Below are positions 47,100 to 64,000 of a stretch of 64,000 nt of DNA, one piece after another (the first letter of the stretch is position 1; each line of letters starts with the position of its first letter). A program made the translations under genes and the position numbers. Location of the stretch: positions 9,342,001-9,406,000 of the forward strand of contig JAGTYA010000026.1 in the NCBI GenBank assembly GCA_024291935.2. Direction: 5' to 3'. Origin of the DNA: Okapia johnstoni (lineage: Eukaryota; Chordata; Mammalia; Artiodactyla; Giraffidae). Below the pieces are notes generated by a model. That model saw only the letters and a list, made by a program, of their open reading frames with translations, had not been told where the DNA came from and did no database searches.

Positions 47100-48300
47100 T
47101 TCTACTTTCTCTGCCTTGGCCTTGGTCCCACCTCCGTATGTCTTTCCTTCCCTTGGCTGCGAGAAAGAGTATTATGGGGCTTTATAAACCTCTGCCAAGG
47201 CTGAGTCCAGGAGGCGCTCGTGAGACAAGCCTCTGGCCGGGCAGCTTGCTGGCTGGACCACTACGAGGGGCGGTAAGCGAACCAGGGGCGGGGACATTAA
47301 CCCTAGCGGATGTGACAGAAGGGGCCCGAATGGGAAGTGGGGGAATAGCAAGCCCAAGTTCTACCAGGAAGCCCAAACTGAACAATTTAGGGCTTATCCA
47401 ACTCCTAGGGAGAACGAGAGCCAACCAAGGAACAGCACCCCGAGCCGAATGGCGCGGGCATCGTCCTCACACTTCTGTTTCCGCTCCGAAGGAGCTTCCA
47501 CTAGGCAAGCTGTAGGGACCTAGATTCTCTCATAAGATCCACGCGACCGGCGCCTACTATATCGGCGTGCTTGCTGGGGTTCCCTTGTCCCAAGATCCTT
47601 GGTTATAGCCGCCCGTGTGCCTTCACCTGGAGCGGGTGGACGTCGGCCTCCAGCCTCCGGGTTGGGGAGAAGTGGTTATGGAGTTGGCGAGGACACAGGC
47701 AGCCATTTTGAGACAGATGAGCACGGAAGGGACCATATTGAGACCTCTGATTGCCTGGGGCCGCCATTTTAAGTGTGGGCCCAGCGGAGAAGCCCTGTAC
47801 GGTGAAACGCTGTGACGTGCGGCCGCCGTACTGGCGTGGGCCCCATGGCGGCGGCCATCTTGGAGGGGTCCTGCTGTGGGCGCAGCCATCTTAGTAAAAC
47901 CGGCCCCTCCTCAGGAACTGGAACTGAGCTCCTCCCCTCACACTGGGTACCTCCTGTCTTCGACTTCCCTCGGGAATACCTTCCTAAATTCACCCGGTTC
48001 GGTCTGTTTTCTTTTTCATTTGTCTTCATTGCAAATGAAAGTTCTTGGGTACGTGTAGGAGTGCTCTCTGTAGCCTCTGAGTGCCTGTTTGTAACAATTC
48101 TTCCACTTGAGACGCTTTCTCTTGCTCTCCGTCCCCTCTAGCCCGACGGATCTCTGATCCTAGAGAATGTCTAACGCGCTTTGACTGGCCCTGTTCCCTG
48201 GTTATGGCAAGCCTTTCTACCTATCGCACCCACCACCAAAGCTGTTGACTGATGAGCCTCTCCTCCCAAGAACGGTAACACAGGAGCTGTCCTCTGAGAC
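47100..48300. other. HNRNPUL2-GNG3 interval, CpG-enriched core
   Basis: No known gene is recognised between the HNRNPUL2 3' UTR and the GNG3 polyadenylation signal. Unlike the A/T-rich flanks, 47200-47950 is CpG-enriched and carries the array at 47702-47895. A 125-codon open frame at 47138-47515 has no recognisable domain and is probably chance. Confidence 0.5.
47702..47895 (+). promoter_or_regulatory. Degenerate ~30.5-bp array of YY1-like sites
   Basis: Units start at 47702, 47732, 47763, 47792, 47825, 47854 and 47885, with spacings 30, 31, 29, 33, 29 and 31. Five begin with CCATNTT-type cores (GCCATTTTG, ACCATATTG, GCCATTTTA, GCCATCTTGG, GCCATCTTA); units four and five are decayed (GCCCTGTAC, GCCGTACTGG). 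GCCATNTT is the YY1 consensus. The setting is CpG-rich. Confidence 0.55.
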
Positions 48301-48310
48301 TCTGAATGAC

Positions 48311-48316
48311 TTTATT
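48311..48316 (-). terminator. GNG3: GNG3 polyadenylation signal
   Basis: TTTATT on plus, AATAAA on minus, about 375 bases past the GNG3 stop. Confidence 0.7.
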
Positions 48317-48689
48317 CTTCACAGGGCTTTAGCCTCCCGATAGCTCCAAGGTGAGACTGACAGCAACCACCCAGCCCATCCCTCTCTCCATTGTCTCAGC
48401 AGGTCACAGGGAAGCCGGCGGGACGCTGACAGAGTCTGACAGCCCTTCTGTGGGTGGAGCTACGGGTGCCCCGAGTCACAGGGTGCTTTGGGTCTGCCAC
48501 AGTGGGCGAGGAAACGGAGTCGGCAGACAGGTGAGGGAGGGCTTGGGCTTCAGATAACCTCACAGGGTTGGGCAAGGGCTAGGGGTGGGATGCAGGGATC
48601 CTCGGGGGGGTTCACGACAGTTACTGACATAAATAAGGAAGGGCCCGGGAGAGGGAAAGGTAAAGAGTTGTGAAGAGGAACAGGGCAGC

Positions 48690-49189
48690 TCAGAGGAGAG
48701 CACAGAAGAATTTCTTCTCCCGGAAAGGGTTCTCCGAAGTGGGCACAGGGGTGATGAGGGGGTCCTCACAGGCGTGGGCATCACAATAAGTCATCAGGTC
48801 TGCTGCTGCCTTGGACACCTGGGGCACAGCCAGGAGGGGAATTGTTAGCCAGAAATCCCGAAGGGGGCTGCAGCCTCCTTCCCCAAATAGATTATCTTTT
48901 GCCATCTTTAGGACTCCTTAAGACAGTCTTCTCTTCCCTCATCACCCACAGAGACCTGGAGCCAGTTTTCCTTACAGATGCCAAGACTCCTTCCATGATC
49001 TCAAGGAGTCAGTGAAAGAAAGCCTCTCAGCCTGAGGTTTGGGCACCTAGGTACAGCCTGCCAACTAATGGGATCCAGGGCCCCACCCACCTTTATCCGG
49101 CACAAGCTGGCTTCAATCTTAAGCTGTTCCACCATCTTGCGGGCTTGCCCAATACTCATAGTGCTGTTCACAGGAGTCTCCCCTTTCAT
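48690..49189 (-). CDS. GNG3: G protein gamma-3 subunit, two coding exons
   Basis: Gamma subunit of heterotrimeric G proteins, mainly neuronal, which pairs with a beta subunit at the plasma membrane. Coding exons on the minus strand are 49189-49091 and 48818-48690. They give 75 residues, the standard length, starting [20 protein letters not shown] and ending FFCALL. The GGL helix covers about residues 15-60. The terminal Cys-Ala-Leu-Leu is a CaaX box; Leu at the last place predicts geranylgeranylation. The start codon lies one base after a splice acceptor (AG at 49192-49191), so the 5' UTR must come from an upstream exon. A donor at 49592/49591 (CTCAG|GTGAGTA) fits. A polyadenylation signal (minus AATAAA) is at 48316-48311. 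Confidence 0.97.
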
Positions 49190-49591
49190 CCTGAAGAAAA
49201 GAGACAGCTCAGAGCATGCTAGGGGGCCCTGCACAATCTCAGCTGAAGGCCCCCTTCCCCCATTAAGCCTCATCAACCATTGCAAAGCTGGGTCATATGC
49301 CGTAATATTTGTCTCCCCTTTTATCCCCAACCTCCCTGGCCTTTCCCATCTCCCTGTTCCTCAGCTAAGGAAGCGGAGAAGTGGAATGCGATGCTCCCCA
49401 ACTCCTACAAGGCCTGGGCTACAGATCATTAAACATATGAATGACTGAAGGCTTTACAGCCCTCAAGCTATCTGTGTTCCCAGCTCTGAAAACCACAACT
49501 AGAAAGAGCCCTGCCCTAATGAGGAGGGCACATAACCCCCACCTGCCCCCTTGAGCCCCAAAGGGAGAAAAGCAGGATGCTCCCTACTCAC

Positions 49592-49850
49592 CTGAGGCCA
49601 CAGGCAGCGACAGTCCTGGGAAATCTGATCAGTGGTGTGCACCAAAACCTGCCTGAGATGGGTGCCCCACCTTGCAGGGAGTTGCAGCTGAGAGTATCTG
49701 ACGCAGCAGCAGAAGCAGCTAATACAGAGAAGGCCACTGGGGAGGGTCAGGTCAGAGGCCAGTGGAGGGCTGGTCCCTGTTTCTGCAGCTCCAGCACTGG
49801 CTGATACCTGAAGGATGAAGGATGCTAGAAGGAGCAGCTCAGATCCTGGC
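49592..49850 (-). other. GNG3: Candidate non-coding first exon of GNG3
   Basis: A strong minus-strand donor at 49592/49591 lies 400 bp upstream of the GNG3 coding exon, whose acceptor is directly in front of its ATG. The upstream limit of this exon is not determined. The region between here and 50195 must hold the divergent GNG3 and BSCL2 long-form promoters. Confidence 0.45.
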
Positions 49851-50313
49851 ATATACCAACTGTCTGGCCAGTGGGGGAGCCTGGCTGCTGCCTGCAGCCC
49901 CTGTGCACACCCCCACTGTTAATGTCTCACTGCCTGCCCTTCCCCATTGCAGGCATCCAGAGTCTGGGCTAGAGCCCTCCCCAAAGGAGCTGGAAGTAGC
50001 TGAGTCCCAGGCAGACACCCCCCTCAAATGGGGTGGTCTGGACCTGTGACAGCCCCTGCAGTGAAGTCAATACAGACTGCGTGAGACCCTGCTCATTTGA
50101 AATTCTGACATCAGCTGGGCAGTCGCCCCCTCCATCCCTCCTCCCTCTACTCTGACACAGCATTTAGCACCTGAATCTTCGTTTCTCTTCCAGGGACCCT
50201 CCATTCCCCATATCCAGGAAAATGTGATGAGCTACAGGTTTCAGCTTCTAGATCACCACTAAACGTTCTAGCTACAAGTGGAAAATCCAAGGGCAGCAAG
50301 GTCCATCAGAAAG

Positions 50314-50406
50314 ATGTCTGAAGAAATGGCAGACCAAAGAGAAGAAGGAGAAGCTGGGGAAAAAGAGGCATGCAGAGACCAGATCAAAGAATCCGGCAAA
50401 GAAGAG
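50314..50406 (+). CDS. BSCL2: Alternative first coding exon of seipin (long isoform)
   Basis: This exon encodes 31 residues, MSEEMADQREEGEAGEKEAC and a further 11 ending SGKEE, then a GAG|GTAG donor. It joins in phase to the exon at 51916, adding [12 protein letters not shown] and 23 more residues before the downstream MVNDPP start. It matches the N-terminal extension of the human 462-residue isoform and gives about 460 residues here. An acceptor at 50193-50194 suggests a further non-coding exon upstream. A TG repeat lies 50 bp downstream in the intron. Confidence 0.85.
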
Positions 50407-50454
50407 GTAGGGGAGAGTCGGTGGGTGTTTCTGGAAATAGATGGGCTTCCTGGA

Positions 50455-50473
<19 letters not shown>
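50455..50473 (+). repeat. (TG)n microsatellite followed by (AG)n
   Basis: TG repeats run to 50473, then a short AG tract, 50 bp inside the intron after the BSCL2 long-form exon. Confidence 0.9.
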
Positions 50474-50485
<12 letters not shown>

Positions 50486-51099
50486 TTGCCTCTTACGTCT
50501 GCAGCGTTGTGAGTGGTGCTGTGGGGAGTGCAAAGATGTGCGCAACACTGATCTTACCTTCTGAGGGATCTTGTTTGGGGTGAATAGACACATACAAAAT
50601 AGAAAGTGCCACCCGCCATAGACCTAGTCTAGATAATGCGCTGTGGGAACTCAGAGAAAAAGTCTGGTTAGGGTCAGAGGAGGTCGATGACGCGTCTTTA
50701 AAGCTGGAGACAAATCACGGGCCTCAAATGCTACCACTCTTGTGAATAGGGGCCAGCCAGCCCGCCGGCACATCACGCAAAATTCCCAGGTACCCGCAGA
50801 TTACAACGTTCCCAGGGTGAATGCTCTCTGCGTTGGAAGCCCACGGGTCCAAGGAGATGTGCGCAATAAAAATCAGCGCCTGTTGGATGCCCGCCTCTCT
50901 CCCTTTTGGGGGTTAAATGACTGATAGTGAAGGTGTAGGCGGAGTGCCGCGATTGCGGCCTCGAGGGGCTGGCTGAGAGGGATGCTGCTGACTCATAGCA
51001 CTTCCTGGAACATATCTTGGAGCCTGGAGGGATATGCCCATCCGCTTTGGTTTTGGTTACCAAAGGGGGAGGGGGTAACGGGCCACCAGGAGGGAGAGT

Positions 51100-51275
51100 G
51101 CCGGATGCTTGGAGGTGGGAACCTGGCCGCCTGGAAGGCCCCGCCCCCTGCGCCGGGCCCCGCCCCGGACGAGCCCCGCTCCCCTGCGCTAAGGAGGCGG
51201 CCGGCGGAAGGGGGCGGAACTTCTCTGGGAGGCGGAAGTGCTTTCTCGCCGTTGCCCTGGCAGCGCGCGCTGCTG
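51100..51275 (+). promoter_or_regulatory. BSCL2: BSCL2 short-form CpG promoter and non-coding exon
   Basis: CpG-rich sequence from about 51100 to 51450 carries several CCCCGCCCC-type Sp1 sites and a GGGCGGAACTTC box. It ends in a donor at 51275/51276 (GCTG|GTGAGT). That donor would splice to the acceptor at 51914-51915, putting the first ATG in good context at 52021. This makes it the probable ubiquitous promoter for the short isoform. The start site itself is not visible. Confidence 0.65.
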
Positions 51276-51696
51276 GTGAGTCTGCGGAGCTGCCGCTGCG
51301 GGTTGAATGGTTTCTAGGGTGGTGCGGTTGCGTGGCTCCGGGCGCCGCGCCCGTCACCGAACCGGAGGGATCTAGCGGGGAGCGGCCGTTGGCCGCAGGA
51401 CGCCCTGCCCAGCGTGGGGCGCGGTCTTGTCTGGGAGCGAGCGCAGCTCCAGGAGGAAAGAAGCAACTCGGGAGGCAATAGTGGCTGCGCTGAGGTTGCT
51501 GGCTTTGAGTCCAGCTATGCGACCTTAGGCAAGTCGCGAACTCTCTGTGCAGCCACCTCGCAGTGTGGAATCGTGTGCATAAAGCCGCCTTAGAAGAATT
51601 TTAAGGCGTTCATCCTCTGTATGTAATATATTGCTATGAATGACCATCAAAGTGGCCTGTCCTAGAATCAGGTGACCCGAGGATGGGTTCAGCTGA

Positions 51697-60174
<8,478 letters not shown>

Positions 60175-60248
60175 AGCGAGTAGGGCCGAATCCCCACATT
60201 CTGGCCCTTTCCCACCTGCTCCCTTTCTCTCTCTGGGGCTCCCCCAAT

Positions 60249-60254
60249 AATAAA
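60249..60254 (+). terminator. BSCL2: BSCL2 polyadenylation signal
   Basis: Canonical AATAAA lies 75 bp after the seipin stop codon, followed by a T-rich stretch. About 700 bp of non-coding sequence separates it from the LRRN4CL TATA box. Confidence 0.8.
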
Positions 60255-60942
60255 CTATTTTCATGCCAGCTGCCTCCCTGACTCTGAAGTGGATTCAGGG
60301 TCATTTAAAAACCTGGTGTTCCCCAGGCACTTCCCGCCCCAATTGCAGGAGGTTGTCTTGTCAGGGGCCACCGATGCAGAGGACCTCCAGGCCCTGGACT
60401 ATTTTAGGCACAGCTGTTTCCATTCATCAGTCTGGAAGTCCAGGGAGCGAAAACCTGCCTGCTCCGTCCTCTCCCTCTGGGGAGGGGGATAGCATAGGGT
60501 GTGGCTGCAAAGCTGGGATACATCATTCTGGCCTCCGCACCCCTCCCTTTCTCAATCCGTGGGGAGGCAGAAGACAGGAAATGACTGCCATGGATGTGGT
60601 ATGATTTTTTTACCGAAACAGCATTTTGTGGCCCAGGCCCCATGCTGTCTGTAGCTGTTTTCCTCTCTGATACCAGCCAGGTGGCCCCGTCCCTTTCGCT
60701 CCCCTCCTCACCCCCCTCACATGACTTCAGCCTTTGGATTCTCAGCCCCTGGATGCTTTCCACATTCCACTGCTCTTTCAGAACCCAGGCATCCTGACCT
60801 CCAGCTGAAACCGCTGCATGTGGCTTCCCCCACCCCTGGCCCCGTGACTCAGGCCTTCTGAAGGGACCAGCCCTCTTCTTGGCACTCACTAGGGAGGGGA
60901 GCAGGGGAAGCGGGGCCAGGTGGTGACATCACAGTCGAGAGG

Positions 60943-61071
60943 TATAAAAGCTTTGGGCCAAAACAGAATTGAAATTGAAGACACTGACAGAACGTGACCG
61001 CTCAGCCTGTGTTCCTGGGGACCTCTTAGGAGCCCCAGCCTGCTACTTGCTGCATCAAGGCCTACCTGCTG
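60943..61071 (+). promoter_or_regulatory. LRRN4CL: LRRN4CL TATA box and non-coding first exon
   Basis: TATAAAAG at 60943-60950 is followed about 30 bp later by the probable start. A CTGCTG|GTAAGG donor at 61071/61072 follows, and an acceptor at 61594-61595 lies five bases before the start codon. A TATA-driven single promoter contrasts with the CpG promoters of the neighbouring genes and fits tissue-restricted expression. Confidence 0.65.
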
Positions 61072-61564
61072 GTAAGGGGGTGCCTGTGAGATAGAAGTGT
61101 GGAGGGCAGGGAGGGACCAGGCCTTCGACAGGTGGAGAGGGAGGGCTTCAGGACCTCTGTGTCCCCTCTCTTCTCCATTCTAACTTCCATCTCCTTTCTG
61201 GCTTTCTGCATGGCGCTGACTAGATGGCTTCTCTGGGTGGCAGCTGGTAACCATTCCACCTTCCTTACCCAGGCAGTGTAAATCATTTCCTCCTCTTCTC
61301 CACCCCACCTCCCCCCAGCACTGTTTATTCATTAACTATTTCCAGCGCTTCACATGTTGCTGATCGCACCTCTCTCTCTGCCAGCTCAGACCACATTTCA
61401 TTCTTTTCCCCAAAACCAAGAACATAAGCTGTTCAGAAGCTGGACGACACATGGGTGTGTTGGGGTTATTCCCACCTCTTGCTTGTTCTCCTGGTCCCCG
61501 GTCCTGTTTCCCTTTGCTTACAGGTTTTGTCGAGGGACGGGGGGCCTGCAGGGTCTGGGGCTGA

Positions 61565-62302
<738 letters not shown>

Positions 62303-63009
62303 GGCTGCCCGGGCCTCCCCGGGGGAGGTGACGGCCCACGAAGGCCAGACTGAGGATGGCACAGAAGGCCGGGCGCTGGGCCCTTGCTGAGTGGGTTCAT
62401 GCCCCAAACTTTCCACTCTGCTCCGAAGCAGAGGTTTAGAAGGAGTAGAGAAAGTTGACAAGATCTTTTCTTAATGGACCAGATAGTAATTTAGGCTTTG
62501 TGGTTCCAGGGGATAAAATCACAGATATTGTGTAGGTACTTACATAACCATGTAACCATTTAAAAATTTAAAAATGGTTCTTAGCTTGTGGGCCTCACAA
62601 ATCAGGCCGAGACCAGGTTCCACGTGTGGGCCCTGTCACTGTGGGTGGCTTCCCATGGGATTTTGAGAATCAGCTGCTGTGGGATGGGAGTTTGAGGCTA
62701 GAGACCACACCTCACCTGCTGCCTTTTGCTTAGATAGTAAGGATGCACACTGAGTTACAATCCACTGTGTCTTAAGTCGGGTGGAACTAAGTGACTGACG
62801 TGGGGTGGAGAGGATTGTCCAAGTGGCTTTCTGGGACAAGCTTGCTTGTAAAAATACATTAATAACAAAGGATTTCCCCTCCCCGCATTTGTGTGTACTG
62901 TATTATTTGTGTTTGTTGTATAACATTAAAGGAAATGTAAAAGGAAGACATTTTCATTTGTCATGATCCTTTTAGTTTAAACTTTTTATATTGTGTTAGA
63001 GTATAGCTA

Positions 63010-63053
63010 CAGCCCATGGGGTCGCAAAGAGTCGGACACGACTGAGTGACTAC
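63010..63053 (+). repeat. BovB tail fragment
   Basis: CCCATGGGGTCGCAAAGAGT then CGGACACGACTGAGTGACT; flanked by ATAGCTA on both sides. Confidence 0.85.
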
Positions 63054-63103
63054 ACTTTGGAAACATAGCTATAATGATCTTGTTCAATTCCCTGTCCTTG
63101 GGA

Positions 63104-63320
63104 CTTCTCTGGCGGCACAGTGAATAAGAATCTGCCTGCTAATGCAGGGGACGTGGGTTCGATCCCTGGTAAGATCCCACATGCTGCAGAGCAGCTGAGC
63201 CTCTGCACCACGGCTAGAGAGTAGCCTACCCCACCCCCAACCCCACCGCACACTGAACCTAGAGAAAGCCTGTGAGTAGCATCAAGGACCCATAGCAGCC
63301 AATAATAAATGAATAAGTAA
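63104..63320 (+). repeat. tRNA-derived ruminant SINE
   Basis: GACTTCTCTGGCGGCACAGT head, GTGGGTTCGATCCCTGG box and GGACCCATAGCAGCCAATAA end. Confidence 0.85.
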
Positions 63321-63346
63321 ATTTTCCAAAAAAGTTTTTTAAAAAC

Positions 63347-63404
63347 CCAGGCCCATTCATTGGGAGGGCAGAATCTTAGCCATGGGACCACCAGGGAAGT
63401 CCCT
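63347..63404 (-). repeat. Bov-tA head fragment
   Basis: CTTAGCCATGGGACCACCAG then GGAAGTCCCT is the reverse complement of the family 5' end, lying tail to tail with the preceding SINE. Confidence 0.75.
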
Positions 63405-63877
63405 TGAGTTTATTTTTAAATTAACTGGATGTAGAAAAGTATTTAAGTTGCTAGAGAATTTATTCTTCACTTTTACTGCTCTTACATCTTTAAAAAATTA
63501 TAAACATAACACAAATTTCAAGTAATACTTGATAAAAGAGTTCTCCTCCTCAAGAGGTAATCGCCTGCAGCAGAGCAAATCTTTACAAAAGCAGTGGAAA
63601 TATATTCTTGATTTCATTCAATATATTATAGACAATGTCCCAAGTTGGTAAATCACAGCCTCCTCGGTTGTGTGAATGGCATAACTTTCCATCAGAGAAT
63701 GCTCCTTAACTGACGCTTCCCGTGGCTCCTTGTTAGAACATTTGTCTTCAATGTTTGCTGTGGACATCCTTGTTTGTTGGCATATCCTCACATGATTAGA
63801 TATTTCCACAGGGTACTTACCTAGAAGTAAGTGAGAGAGGTAGTACTATACAATTTAGTCATTCTCCTCTTTTGTTG

Positions 63878-64000
63878 TTGTTTAGTCGCTAAGTCGTGTC
63901 CAACTCTTTATGACCCCATGGACTGCAGCACACCAGGCTTCCCAGTCCTTCACTATCAGAGTTTGCTCAAACTCATGTCCATTGTGTTGACGATGCCATG
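63878..64000 (-). repeat. Bov-A2/BovB 3' end, cut by the window edge
   Basis: TTAGTCGCTAAGTCGTGTCC, CCCATGGACTGCAGCACACC and TTTGCTCAAACTCATGTCC in reverse orientation. Confidence 0.9.

Noticed and set aside
47138..47515. 125-codon open frame in the HNRNPUL2-GNG3 gap
   Set aside because: No recognisable motif, several overlapping open frames on both strands as expected for GC-rich DNA, and no clear splice or Kozak support.

Overview
This is a stretch of a placental-mammal nuclear genome, almost certainly from a ruminant. The signature is the repeat content: a nearly full-length BovB (RTE-type) LINE, a second truncated BovB, about twenty-five tRNA-derived or BovB-derived ruminant SINEs (Bov-tA and Bov-A2 types), a ruminant-type L1 3' end and a mariner-derived hairpin of the kind that gave rise to ruminant miR-2284/2285. 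I cannot tell cattle from buffalo, bison, sheep or goat by eye. The genes are in the order of human 11q12.3, so the expected location in cattle would be chromosome 29 (inference from synteny).

Seven protein-coding genes can be assembled exon by exon. Left to right they are POLR2G (minus, 1.5-4.5 kb, RNA polymerase II subunit RPB7), ZBTB3 (plus, 17.0-18.5 kb, BTB zinc-finger factor), TTC9C (minus, 23.9-31.5 kb, TPR protein), HNRNPUL2 (plus, 33.3-42.4 kb, SAP/SPRY/P-loop RNA-binding protein), GNG3 (minus, 48.7-49.2 kb, G-protein gamma-3), BSCL2 (plus, 50.3-60.2 kb, seipin) and LRRN4CL (plus, 61.6-62.3 kb, small FN3 membrane protein). For every multi-exon gene the splice phases close exactly. 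The predicted lengths are 172, 513, 171, 749 (after allowing for one apparent frameshift), 75, 394/460 and 233 residues.

Two pairs are arranged head to head: TTC9C/HNRNPUL2 across a CpG-rich promoter with four CCAAT boxes, and GNG3/BSCL2. ZBTB3 and TTC9C converge on a 4 kb intergenic stretch, and HNRNPUL2 and GNG3 converge on a 3 kb stretch. The intervals 4.7-15.6 kb and most introns are filled by repeats, including an ERV1-like LTR with a tRNA-Pro-type primer-binding site that carries a BovB insertion inside the LTR.

There is no operon or new enzyme system here; these are ordinary housekeeping and tissue-specific mammalian genes. The observations most worth a second look are small. One is a seven-unit degenerate array of about 30.5 bp in the HNRNPUL2-GNG3 interval, in which most units start with a YY1-like GCCATNTT core. 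Others are a 62 bp tandem duplication copying the splice donor of HNRNPUL2 coding exon 3, a 50 bp tandem duplication in front of a BSCL2 splice acceptor, a one-base excess in a G8 run that breaks HNRNPUL2 coding exon 1, a shifted C-terminus in ZBTB3, and two long hairpins in TTC9C intron sequence.
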